From: Neurospora crassa OR74A
Lineage: Eukaryota > Ascomycota > Sordariomycetes > Sordariales > Sordariaceae
Length of the DNA stretch: 64,000 nt
Assembly (NCBI RefSeq): GCF_000182925.2
Contig: NC_026502.1
Coordinates: 4,092,001-4,156,000 of the forward strand
Direction of reading: 5' to 3'
Below, piece after piece: positions 25,231 to 37,690 of the stretch. A model generated the notes under the pieces. That model ran no database searches. It saw only the letters and a list, made by a program, of their open reading frames with translations, and had not been told where the DNA came from. Position numbers and translations under genes: made by a program. Position 1 is the first letter of the stretch, and each line of letters starts with the position of its first letter.

Positions 25231-26789
25231 TTTAATATTTAGGACTAACCCTAACCCTTATTACCTCCTCCACCCCCTCCCTTCCCTAAAGATTATTTAT
25301 TGAAGTCGCCTTTATTTTTTATCCTAATATTAAAGTAAATAGAAGAAACGCTAATTTAAAGTAATTTTAAACCCTTTTAGAAAGGTATAAGAACTACCCC
25401 CCCCCCTCCTCGCCCCAGTCCCTAAATTCTCCCTTCTATATATATATACCGTCTAGTACTTCGAATAAATATTTATATAACTAAAAATTTATTTGAAGTA
25501 TTAAACGGTATATTCCTTTTATTGTAGGTTAATAATATTATTACTTAATTTAACGCTTATTAAAGTACTAGATAGCGTATTCCTTTTATTGTAAGTCGGT
25601 GGTAGTTATTATGAAGTTCGTAAGGTATAGGGTTTATTTGTTAAATTTAATAGTTTATTAATTTAATTTATAGGGAATTTAAATTAAACGATAAGAATAG
25701 TATTAATTTAAATTTCAATATCGATTTATACTTTAAGATAGTAATTATATTTATCCGTATACTTTATAATTGGTGCTATTTAAATTAGGATAAAGGAAGT
25801 ACTCTTAATATTATTGAGGTTGAATAGTTAGAGATTAATTACACCCTTCCCAGAATATTAACTTTTATATAAGAAGTATATTTATAAGAATTTTAAACCG
25901 ATTTATATTAAGTTATAAAGCTTTCGGATAGGGATAATAAATATAGTAAAGTAAAATAGGCGGAGGATAGTAAAATGTATTAAATATTAAATTTAATATT
26001 AATATTGAATTTTAAAGTTAATAGTATAAGTAGAAATAAAATTTAGTTTATTAAGGAATTAGGAGAGGGAGTATAATAAAATAGTACTTTAAAGAACGTA
26101 CGGGTTTTTAAAAGTTATAAAGTACAAGGGTATAGAAGGGGAGTAGACGAGGCTAATATTAATAATAAATATTAGAGGTAAGGAGTGAGTTTATTAATTA
26201 TAAATTTATATATACATTTTCTACCTAATTAATAAATCGAACCCAACCTACTATATTCAATTGAAATACTATAATAGTTAGATACGGTTTTCGTTTTGAT
26301 TAGAGTTTAATAAGTAATTTATATATTATTTATAGACGATTTTCGTTTTAGTTAAAGTAAATTCTAAATTATTATTTTTCGCTTTAGTTAGAGCGAGTAA
26401 ATTCACTTTAATTAAAGCGAAGGTCGTTTATAAGTAATATATATAGGTTATTAAATTTTAATTAGAGCGAAAATTAAATAACTTTAATTTAGATAAATAA
26501 TTTATTTTAATTAAAATAAAAGTAATTAAGTATAAAAAGTACTTTAATAAATATATTAATATTGGTTAGTAGTTGCGTAGCGCTTGGTAAAGTGGGGATT
26601 AGGAGTAGGGGCTAGGGTTGTAAGAGTATAAGGAAGCGGGGGCGAAGTAGGTTAAATAGTATTATCCCTACTATATATTATATCTTTAACAGAATTATTT
26701 TTACACTTATTATTCTAATTTACTTTAATAACTAATAATACTTTAATATACTCTACAAAAAGGTTAGGCCCGTAAGTATTAAGGTGCTC

Positions 26790-28340
26790 CTAATTTTATA
26801 AGAGGGGTATATATATTGTTAGATCGTTTAGTATACGTATTAAATTACTTACTTTAATTGCAACTATAGTATATGCAATTTATTAAGAGATTTCGGATAA
26901 TAAAAGAATAGCGTAGGGTATTTAGAAATTAATATAGTATAATACGTATATTAATATAATACGTTCTAAAAAGAAGTTTTAGAGGTATAATAAAAAAATA
27001 TTAGCCTTAGAAGTATTAAATAGTAGGCTAAGCTTCTTCTTCGGCCTTTTAAGTAATTATTTAATTTGACCGAAGTGGTAATTATACTTATTATAATATA
27101 TAGTACGAATATAATTATTATAATCGATATAACCTTAGAGAATATAGAGAATAGCTTTGTAGAAATACTTTATATTTATAATAATATATATATTAGGGTA
27201 ATATATAATTAATTTAACCTATTACTTAGTATTATACTTCGTTTATTTCTTCGGTTTAATAATTCTAAATATATTAAAATTAAGGTCTATTATAGACGAA
27301 GGGCGTTTAAATTAGTTAAATAGTTAAAATTGAACTATATTAAAGATTGTATCCGATATAAACAATAATTCGGTGTTATATATATATAAATAGTTATTAT
27401 ATAGTTAGTTTTATAATAAAGACGGTTTTTTAAATATATATTTAAATTAATTAAAATACTAATAAAGTATAAAGAAATAGGTAATACCCTCTCTACTAGT
27501 ACGAATAGCACAATTAAAATATTATTATAAATCTATAATATCTTTAAATATAACCTTATTATATTATATAATTCGGGCTACGTTAGGTATATTTATACTT
27601 ATCCCTAATACGACTATCGATATAATAATATAGTATTAGGAATTAGGGGTAATAAATTATTAATATAAATATTCTTAGTTAGGGGGGCGGATATAAGAGT
27701 AGTAAATTTGGATTATTATAGGCGTTTCGGTTTTAATATAAAGATTATATTTAATTATAGTACGGATAAAATGTTTCTTTATTTTATTAATTAGGTCCTT
27801 ACTATTAATATAAACGATAGTTTTAGGGATTATTGCCTTTATTATAAGGATAAGGAGAAATTCAAATCGTTTAAAAATTTGATTTTCGCTAAACGGAATA
27901 TAATCGAAAATTATATTAATATTAGGGTAGTCGATTAAAGCGTAAATAATATATAGGGAGTTAGAAGATTCCTTAAATTTATGAAAATTAGTATATTATT
28001 ATATATAAACTTCGGATTTTCTAATTAATATAGTTGTATAGCTAAATTAAGGAATAGAGAGGGGAAGGGTCCAGCGGAATTAAAAGAGATTAGAGAATTT
28101 AGTACGGAAGTTATACTATTGGTGGATTATATAAAGTTCGTTTATAGCTATAAATACTATATGGGCAGCGAATTCCGGATTGCGAAGGATTTTAAGGAAT
28201 TGGTAGTAAAGAGTTTATTTAAGCCCGAGGAGGATATATATAAAATATTTAATATATATATAGTCCTATATTATATAAATTTAAGTATATTAATTGAATA
28301 TTCTATACTTAAAGTAGTAATTACTAAATATACTTTATAA
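26790..28340 (+). pseudogene. Decayed coding sequence with intact 73-residue fragment
   Basis: A long plus-strand protein-like stretch with RIP-type stops. Readable pieces include YIYTYP..DYRYNNIVLG near 27600 and NLIFAKRNIIENYINIRVVD near 27870; an open fragment remains at 28119-28340. No family recognised. It lies toward the right edge of the block. Confidence 0.35.
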
Positions 28341-31300
28341 AGGTCCTAATTAATAAGTAGAGGTTTAGCACTAGGGTATTTTATAATAATATCCCTCTAT
28401 TCTTAATTAAGACGGTTTAAGGGAATAATTTGTAGAGTAATTTTATTTAGTAAAATTATTAATACTACTTAAAGTATAATACTCTTACTAAAATTAATTA
28501 TTACTATAAGGATAGTATTATTAGAACAGTATATAATACGACGGATATATTTAATTTATTCCGGATAAGGTTTATAGCGGTTGGAATTTATAATTAATTA
28601 AGAGATTGGATTGAATAGAAGTTGGACGATAGTATATATAAAACGAATTTGAAATTTAGAGTGTTCTATTAGGTATATATATTCGACGATAGTAGTAATA
28701 TATTTATATAATATTAATCCGGGAGAGGGCGAAATAGCGAGGTCGGAATAAGTTTTAAAGTATCGAATAAACCTTAAAACTTTATCGAAGGTAGAATTAA
28801 GTTGGGTTATACTTAATATTAAATTTTAGATTAATACAATAAAGAATAAATAAAATATAATACTTATTTCTTAGGATAGTAATTATAGCGTTTAATAAAG
28901 GAACGCTCTAAATTTTATTTAATAATAAATATTAATTATAGTAAAAAAAAAAAAATTACGAAATTGAAGGTAGGATTAATACTAAATTTAATAATTAAAT
29001 TAGGTTTAGGTATCGGTTGTAGTTGTAGAGATATTTGCAAGTAATATACTTGAGTAGAGTTTTGTTTGTATAGGAACAATAGCGCTTGACGGCCAAAATG
29101 CTTAAAATTGATATAGACCTCCTCTTATAAAGTTCGAGGAGACCTACATTTTATGTGGGGCGGGGGAACGGAGGCAGATGGGGTCTGTTCAGAGACTACC
29201 TGCATCCTTGCCTTTTGATGTTCTTTTCCTATTATCTGGCCATGCAATTTGAGTTCCAGGTCTTTTGTAAGTCATGTTACCTACCTTTACCCCTTCATCA
29301 GTCTCACCCAGATACGATTCTGATCCTGAAACATGGTTATCGTTTACAGAAAAAAAAAAAAAAAACAAAGGCAATGAATGAATAATGTTCGCGTTAACCG
29401 TGTATGACCCTCTTTCACATGAAAAGTGTATATCCAAACTCATCTTGACCGCCAATTCCAAATCCTCAAACCCCCAGACAAAAAAAGATGCATGCAGCAA
29501 GGGTTCATCCAACCTCGTCATCCTCATCGTCCTCATCATCCTCATCATCATCATGAGATATATCAAGAAATCCCAAAGTAGCACAGCATACACACCTACC
29601 TACCTACCTAACCTAACCTAACCGAACTAACTCACATCTGATAGGACCTCACCCGCTCATCCATCTAGACCTACATAAGGCATAAGGCACAAGGTACATA
29701 CGCGTCCTGAAGATCACTCATGCAGTGCAACTTTACGTCTCCTCCCTTCCTTTACACCTCGCTCGCTTATCGACTATGCCCGCTTATCTAATCCATACGA
29801 CGTTCAACGGTTCAGCAAGTGCCTAGGGTAGGTATGTAGTATCTCGATTCGATTCGATACGATCTTCGTTCCTCCCTTTTCCAGCAGCAGATCTGATTGA
29901 TACCTACCTAGACGTACAAGATACGAGCTTCACCGTCTTGGTTTGAGGCTGGGAAGGGGGATGGATGCGCAGCATAGATACCTTATTTCTGTGGGTAATG
30001 GTCTGATATCAACCTCCTTTGCTATATCTGAAGCTGCAGAGACTGATTGACAAGTGACGGCCGCGGAGCCAGCCGGGACGGGGACGGGTAGTAGAGGTAA
30101 AAAAAGCAATGAAAGAGAAGGGGACATACCTTTATATCAAATGGAACTTCGCACGTGATACTATGTAACAACGACAGCGACAACGACAGCGATATCAAAA
30201 GCTTCACGACATTAGTAGGAATCGGCACGGTACGGCCGGCAGGTACGATCGTTTCATTACCGTTGACGCTGCCGCATCGATCTAGAATTGACTAGAGGTG
30301 ACCCTGCAGCATCGGACTCCTTGGAATCCACCCCGTATATCTTCGGACGTTGCAGTGCCTACCTAGGTACCTAGGTATCTAGAAATCTCTCCTTGACTGG
30401 CAGGGAGTATGTATTCTGTTCTGTTCTGCTCTTTCTTTGCTTTCTAGCCTTCTGGCTCTTTTCGCCTGGCGTGATCATCATGGTGCGTTCCGTTCCGTTC
30501 CGTACCGTACCGTAGCTGGGTGCTCCTTGTCGTCCGTTCGTTCGTCTATGGTAAAAAAAAAAAAGAAAAAGAAAAAGAGAAGTAAAAAGAAAAGGAAGGA
30601 AAAGTAAAGGAAAAAAAGAACCTCAAACATGCTCTAGACCGACGAGGATTTGCATGTCACCTCACCTCATCTCTCTCATGAGTTCGAACGTCCCTCGTTT
30701 CTGTTTGGACTGAAGGAAGAAATGAAATCGCTTTTCTTTAGTGTAGACACTCCAACGACAGGTCGAATGATTATCAGCATCGAATTCCTGCGCGTGATGT
30801 TGGTCCTACCTCTACACTACGTCTAGTGCGTTTAGAAAAACTCGACCACTCAGCGAATGAACAAGCCATTTTGGAGGTCTCTTTCGCTGGCTGCTGCTGG
30901 TGAAGGAAAGTGACCATTCAGTTAAACGGACCAGGATCAATGGACAATACATAGGTGTTGTGTAGTGTGTGTAGAAGGTAGGATTCCGAGGTTCCGGGGT
31001 TCCGGGGCACGTTCGAGGTGTGAATGTGTTGAGTGTGTGTGACCATGAGAAGCGCAAGCGAGTGACGGGATTTCTGGGGCGCGATTGCTAAGTTTGGAAA
31101 CCAACCGCCAACCGCCAAGCGTCTCAAAAAGTCTCCGGGGGAAATGTCGACTTCAGGAGTTTTTGCTCCATCTTTAGCTTAGACAACCAGGAAGTGTTAG
31201 TACACTGTAGTTAATTTGACTCCTTTGATTAGCATGTGGGGAGGGGAGGGGAGGGTTGATGTGTTTCGTTTCGCTTTTCAGCTCTCTCACTCACTCCCCC

Positions 31301-32966
31301 TCCCCCCTGGTCCCCCGGTCGCGCGGGTGTCACCACGGAGATCCCTCCCGTATGGTCCCCATATGCCAAGACGGGACCAAGACGGGACGGGGTCGGTCTG
31401 AGCTGCGGGGCCGGGTTGACGAGATTGGTCATAGCGGTAAGCCGGCAACGTTAGCACGGAAAGCAAGCACAGGCGAAGTCGGATTTATAACGCCTTTACC
31501 GGCATTCCAAAGGTTAGCGTTTCGAAATGCAAAGTGGCGATAATTTTTTTTTTTTTTTCCATACAAAATAACATGGTTGCTTAAAGTGGCGGTACCACGC
31601 TGAATAGTTGTGCCGGAAGAGAGTGTAACGAACGGGACCGGGATTTACGGGGCCTGATGGGTCCCATTTTGCTCTGATTAGTCCCCGAACCCCTCGCCGT
31701 CGGGTGGAGCCTGGGAGTTGCAGTGGAGCCCGGAATCCGAGGGACCGGAGTATTCTTGGCCTTTTTGGACGACATCCGCTGTTTGTCTGTTTCGTTTGCC
31801 TGGGAAAAGGGGAGTGCCTCTGGTGAGCATAGACAGACACAGCATTTCTGACAGAACCGAAATGGCAGCATGAGAAAAGCGAGGGAGACGTGGTGACAAA
31901 GTGTCGATATCCTGCCAATGGGTCAAGACAATTCGCATCCTCCGTGAACATTTCGGTACATAGACGTATGCTTCCTCTGTCCTGAACCAGGCATCTTTGT
32001 CCATATACAACACCAACCTCATAGCCTCAATGCCTCGTATGATCCTCATGACGGAGGCAAAGCTTGCGAAGTCTGAACGAGCCATTGCCCAAACAGTCCA
32101 ATTCGACCCAAGATACGGAGTCGTGGAAGTTTCCGAAGAATGTTCCATCAATGGGCTCCAATGGCCCTCCCTCCCCAGTTTCTCTTGGACTACTTCTTGC
32201 AGCTCGACAGAGCCCAAAACAAGGGGAAAGAGGCGAAAGTGGTTCGAGAAGGTAGGAGCCAAGGCAGAGCAGTGGAGGAGGCCATCTGGCATCTGAGATT
32301 CTGACCAGCACCACTGGCGTGCCTGGCGCCTATTCTAGGGTCCGAACATGGTCAACGGGGAAGCTGGACCATTTGATGCAAGTAATCAGGGGGTAGTGTC
32401 ATGCCGGGCAGATGACAGAAGCACAGCATAACATGCCTGCCTGGGGAAGACGTGGGTTGAGATTGAGGCTATCCGAATGCGAGCATGGCCATCGGATGGC
32501 AGTCTGTCTCGAGATGTGTCCTGCAGGGGAGGTGACGACAGCGGACGGAACTAGACTGGCCTGATTCATTACTGAATGACGCACAGGCCACTTGACGTGT
32601 AAATCGTCGTTCGTTGTCGTTGAATGTCGACATCAGAAGTACATACGTACAATATCAAATACGGGGTGAGAGGGTGGGCAGCTTGAAGCCCAAGCTTTCT
32701 TAGGTCTTTCCGAGGATACCGCGGCGGAACCAAAATAACCAAGAGACAACAAGACCGAGCAGCTGGTGCGTGCGTGGATATTGACTTGTCAAGGTTGTGT
32801 CGAAGATAGGGATTTCTTTGTCAGCAGAAATCCAGGCATCTTGAATTACCCGAGAATATGTCCAAAAAGGAGATGATGACAGCTGTAAGGGCGTTGCAAG
32901 ATTGACAGGAACATTGCTTGAAACAACATGTGAGATAGTGTAGAGAGAGAGAGAGAGGAGAAGTGA

Positions 32967-32993
32967 CCATCAATCAATCAATCAATCAATCCT
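32967..32993. repeat. ATCA tetranucleotide microsatellite
   Basis: Six perfect ATCA units just after a GA run. Confidence 0.9.
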
Positions 32994-33321
32994 CAGAGAG
33001 CCGAGACCCACGCCGTCTGGGAAATGACGGTGCTGGCAAGATGATGTCGTCCAGTGGAAGGGGTCCGCCTCACTTTTGGGCGGATTCAGGCCCAATCAAG
33101 CGCAGTGTGATGGGGCTCCAAGCCCAGTGGGATTCGCTGGCACCAAGGCAGCCAGGGGAGACAGACACCCTTGTACAGTGTAAGCAGCAATGACACACCA
33201 CACCACTGCTCACTCACTCACTCTCGTGATGCTGAGATGCTCTCTTCTTGATGTTGTTGACCAGCAAATAGTTGATGACCACAGGAGGCAGTTGACCAAC
33301 TGTCGTGGCCTTGTTGGTCTT

Positions 33322-33343
33322 GCAGCAGCAGCAGCAGCAGCAA
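33322..33343. repeat. CAG trinucleotide microsatellite
   Basis: About seven CAG/GCA units in sequence with no supported reading frame. Confidence 0.85.
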
Positions 33344-35345
33344 CGGATTGAAACCGATGTACTGCGTAGGGAGCGAGGGGAGGCGGTTCCCCGGAGGCTT
33401 ACACCTTTTCCAGCGCCCCCTTCTTGTGACTGAATGCATCACTGCCAACTGGAGTGGTGTTGATATTGATGCTTCCATGCCGAACGAACAACCAATGCCC
33501 CCTCCTCATCCACGGTGAAGCTGTAGAGGAGGTCTGACAACTGGCAAAGTGGATGGGCGTGACCGTTCCGGTGGTGTCGTCTAGTCCAGGGCAGGCTCTT
33601 TGACAGTGCAACCTTAAACAACTTTAAGCCGGCAGGCAGGGAATTGAGGGAAGATCCAGAGATCCAACCGATCCAGGAATTTGGAGCCGTGATTGGACTT
33701 TCTTGGTCATCATATTGCCGGGGTTCCAAAGCGTCCTTTTTCATTTTGGTGTTGACCGAATGTCCACACATCATGGAGAGCCGGAGATACAGAAGTTGTG
33801 CTCCCTATTGTCCCCGGACAACAACTGAATACCCCAGACAGCTCCCTTGACTTTCCGGATAGTCCCCTACTCGGGGAAGCAGCCGTGGCACGAGCCGGTC
33901 AACAGTCCCTGGTTTATTGACTGTCGGTCTAGAGCAGAGAGATCTGAAAGGAGACGGATGCCAAACTGAAAATAGCCATGGCATTCTCGACGCGATTGGG
34001 AAGAAGAAAGCCATGGCGGGCGTGGACATGCTGACGAGATTAGAGGATTTCCATTAGAGGCCAGGTGCGGTGAGCTGGGTGCTGGAAAAGGCAAGGTGAG
34101 GATGAAAGAGGTCAAGTGGCAGCCGGCGACGACGCCGAAAGGTAAAAGTTGATTACACTAACAATTTCCCCTCATTTGGCTTGTCCGGGCGGGCAGTCAG
34201 GGTCACACACACCGGCTGGCGGACAGTTGATGACGGCTCGCTACCCCCCTCTGACGCTGATGGACGCCCGGTGATTGCAGTGAGCGGAACACGGACCCTT
34301 CCGTCTCAGCTGCCCTGTGCCCCTCCATCACAGCTTGAATCTGATGAGGTGGCAGCGGCTTATCTCTGGAGCACAGACCACTTTTCACTTTGTCTGGGTG
34401 CCTACCTATGCAACACCAAAGTTGGGGAAGGAACTACATACATACAGTACGAGAGTCAGTCACGATGGGATCATCTGATGCGACACCTCGGAAAGAGGGA
34501 AGGTGTTCTGCCAGCACGAAGTGGAAATCAAGACAGAAGATGCAGGAGCCTCTGGGACTGGGAGAGTGAGTGAGATTAACATCCATGGAATGTACCGGTA
34601 TGGACGGAGGGCCGGGGACCTGGAAGGAGTCAGTCACCATCTCGAGGTTTCAGAGTTCTCCTCTCTTCATGGGAGTTAGGTTCCCCCACACACCTCAGCA
34701 CACAGCAACTGAACCGCCGCCAGCTGTACAACACCCTCTTTGTCCCTCGTTTACAACTGCCAGGCGATGAGACCCGACGGAAGCAGAACTGGCAGCAAGC
34801 CACCACAGGGCACCACCCACCTACCCACCCACACTGTCTCTCTCCCCGGACTTTTCCACCTGCACACACTCAATTGCAGTGCCCGTCAATGCATGCAAGG
34901 AGGAGGAAGCGGCTCAGCATGGGTGGTAAGTGGTAGAGTGACCACCTCACTGCCCGCAGGGCAGCGCAGCGCTCCAAGCCGACCGACGCATCGCATTGCC
35001 TTGTTGCCGTCCGTCCCTCTTCACGCCCACGACGCCGTCCGTCTTCACAAAAGTTCCATTCCACATCTTCCGCAACGACGACGACGCTAGCCAGCGCAGC
35101 ACATTGCCCGTCATGATTGGGTTGGGTTGGCACGGGGCCACAGCCAATGACAACCTCCAGCTGGCTTTTGTTACTTTCCTAGGTACCCTTCCAGCACAGC
35201 CCGCTTAGGTAGGTACTACCAACCTCTATCATACACTCTCACACAACACTGCCCTGGTGCTGGCTGTGGAAAACAACAACTCGCTCTTTTTCTTTTTCTT
35301 TTTCCAGTCTTCCAGATGCTTTGTCAGTGTCACACCGACGCATTA

Positions 35346-35370
35346 CCACACACACACACACACACACAGG
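35346..35370. repeat. CA dinucleotide microsatellite
   Basis: About eleven CA units followed by degenerate ACACAGGTACA copies. Confidence 0.9.
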
Positions 35371-36180
35371 TACACAACCACACACAGGTACAAAACCACA
35401 CACCAAACCATACGCATACCAAGCAAAAAGCAATGAACAAGCCCTTTATGCCTGGCGTGGCCCAATGGTGGTGGTGATGATGGTGGTATCCGATGCTGGA
35501 GAATATCCATGGCCAAACCCAAATTATGGCCAACCTGACTGGGCCGTTAGGTACAAGGCCGCCCACCCACCACTCCATCATTATCAAGCATCCAACTGGA
35601 AGCACCAAACCGGCATCAAACTAGACTACTGCAGCTACTCCCGTCTCGAGGCTCGGCTCCTCGTGTAGAGTCTACAATGGCTCGGGAATTGTCGAATCAT
35701 GCACCCGGACAATCTCGAGTATACTCTCGCCTTGATGTCTGTCTTACTTTTCCCCTTGGACTAGTGTAGTTGGATGGATTGGGATAGGTAGGTACAGTAC
35801 ATATGTATTCCTCCCACGGCTCTCCGCGACGACGACGACTCCCTACTTGGACGTGGGGCATTTACACCTTACTAGTACGTACCATACAGTCATTCCGGAT
35901 TGGTATTCCACCCAACGAATGGAGCCGCTGATCTTCGAAACTCACCAACCGGCACATGTAATCCCGTTCGACTGTGTGTCCTATTGCTGCTAATCTCAGA
36001 ATGCATCTTGCGCCAACGACCCAAGGTTAGCAATCATTTGCGCTGCCTATGGTGTGGTAGTGCCACGAGGAGGCTACGGCAGCAAATCCGAACTCATTCC
36101 TCGATGGGCATGTCGACATCTGGCAACCGACCGATATGGAGCGAGGCCAAACCACTACGGCATGCTTCCAGTCGATATAG

Positions 36181-36214
36181 GTACACTACACTACACTACA
36201 CTACACTACACTAG
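36181..36214. repeat. CTACA pentanucleotide microsatellite
   Basis: About six CTACA units. The same unit recurs at 37150-37202. Confidence 0.9.
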
Positions 36215-37149
36215 ACCAGGTATGACGATAGAGTCATTACAGTATCCGCCGCCAATGTCCCCCTGCTTGCTGGCCGAACCTGGGGTGCTGCTGCTGCTGC
36301 TGCAAGTGCTACACCAGGGTTTTGTTCGCTGCGGCAGGGCACATGCAACACCGCCAAGTATTTGCACCTTTTTGCGGCCGTCAACCGTCCTGACGATGCC
36401 TGCTTGCATTCGGCTGTTGTTCGGCTGCCGTATAGACGTTGAGACTCGTTGGCAGATCACGTTGGGTCATTTTCAAGGGACTGCCCAAGCCAGCCAGCCG
36501 GCCCACCATGTCTCCATGCCTACCAATCCCACCACCAAGCAAGCGTATCCGCAAATCGGGGACAAGATCTCTTTCTCTCTCCGTCTCTCTCTCTGACCAC
36601 CTCTTTAGCGTACATAAATTCACAGCGTATCACAGCAGCCGGCTCAGATTCGTCATGGTCACTGCAAAAAGAAAGAAAGTCTTCCCCGCTGCCAGGCAAC
36701 CTCAAATTCGACACGCCCAGGTAGACCGCGGCCGATTGATATCGCTACTACTCTAGCGTCCCGGAAGACGGCGTCATGTCAGTCCCGTCGGTCCTCGTGC
36801 GAACTTGCAGCTTGCGAGCATACCAAGTATGCAGTACTAGTCTAGTACATACACTACACTACACACGCGGGCAGGCAAGGAGTATCATTGCGCCAATCTT
36901 CCACAAAACGTTTAGAGACAGGAACCCCCCCTGTCCCAGGATACCGTTGATCCTCGGGCCAAATCGTCACCACTTAGCGCAGAGAGCAGGCCGTCGGTGT
37001 GGGTACTACACTACCAAGTGTAGGGTATGTAGGTATTCTCCCCCCCCCCCAAGAAAAGTAAAGTATCTCATCCCACCCTCTTGGCGCTCTGCCCACCTGA
37101 GACTGGAACAAGGACTGGCACCCGCATATCGACGAGGCCTAAAATAATA

Positions 37150-37202
37150 TACACTACACTACACTACACTACACTAGACTACACTACACTACACTACACT
37201 AC
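37150..37202. repeat. CTACA pentanucleotide microsatellite
   Basis: About ten CTACA units with one CTAGA interruption. Second array of the same unit within 1 kb, both upstream of the regulator gene. Confidence 0.9.
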
Positions 37203-37690
37203 GCTGCAATGTACTATGTATGTAGGTACAACGGTACATGCAAGGTGGTAACATGCATCTGGCTACATACCTTGTCCTGGTCCCCAAAAAGCCCACCTCC
37301 TCCAATCCTCGAGCCGTACAACGGCGTGCACATCAACAAGCCTCGTGGGACTGACTGGATAAATATCGTTGCTCGCCGTCTGTGTGCCAGTCCTTTTCCC
37401 CTCTGAAACACCACCCACTTTGCCAATTCTCTAATTTGTTCGACCGTCACCTCAACAAGAGAGATCTTCCTATCCATCACGCGCCCTAGCACGCCTTAGC
37501 AGCACAGCTTCACCCGCCTCATCGGACACCAGCTCTCTTCAACTCCATCCGACCAAGCAGACTTTACGCTCACGATCGTCTCTGCCAAGATTGAGGCTAT
37601 CTGTGCTCCCGACGAGAACCACTCCAGATCGTCCCTTCTCGACACCTGTGCTTGCCGTACCGGACGACTACGTCCTCTATCCAGCTCATC

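Larger units (their letters stand above)
7860..29060. mobile_element. Large AT-rich RIP-degraded block, probably dead mobile DNA
   Basis: About 21 kb of very AT-rich, TpA-rich sequence with abrupt edges against ordinary DNA on both sides. Long plus-strand stretches still read as protein-like sequence broken by TAA/TAG at positions where CAA/CAG/TGG codons are expected, the signature of RIP (C-to-T at CpA). Decayed exons include a DUF6589-like protein (about 8.7-10.85 kb), an SNF2-like helicase (about 13.9-16.1 kb) and several unidentified segments. Imperfect inverted similarity at the edges (TTTCGGCCGTTAGC at about 7838-7850; its reverse-complement-like partner at about 29081-29096) could be worn terminal repeats of one element, but nested smaller elements are also possible. 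Confidence 0.6.
29095..37690. other. Long intergenic region upstream of the zinc-finger gene
   Basis: About 8.6 kb of ordinary composition without a supportable gene. Frames such as 31678-32292 (minus) lack any recognisable family and overlap equally long frames. The stretch is dense in simple repeats and TACCTA/TAGGTA steps. The final part (about 37380-37690) is pyrimidine-rich and probably is the 5' untranslated leader of the regulator gene. Long upstream regions are common for fungal regulators. Confidence 0.5.

Noticed and set aside
31678-32292. Minus-strand 204-residue ATG frame
   Set aside because: No recognisable domain, no family-like segments, and overlapping frames of similar openness in the same GC-balanced stretch. 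Not enough to call a gene without transcripts.
34181-34573. Plus-strand 130-residue frame
   Set aside because: No ATG at the frame start and no recognisable family.
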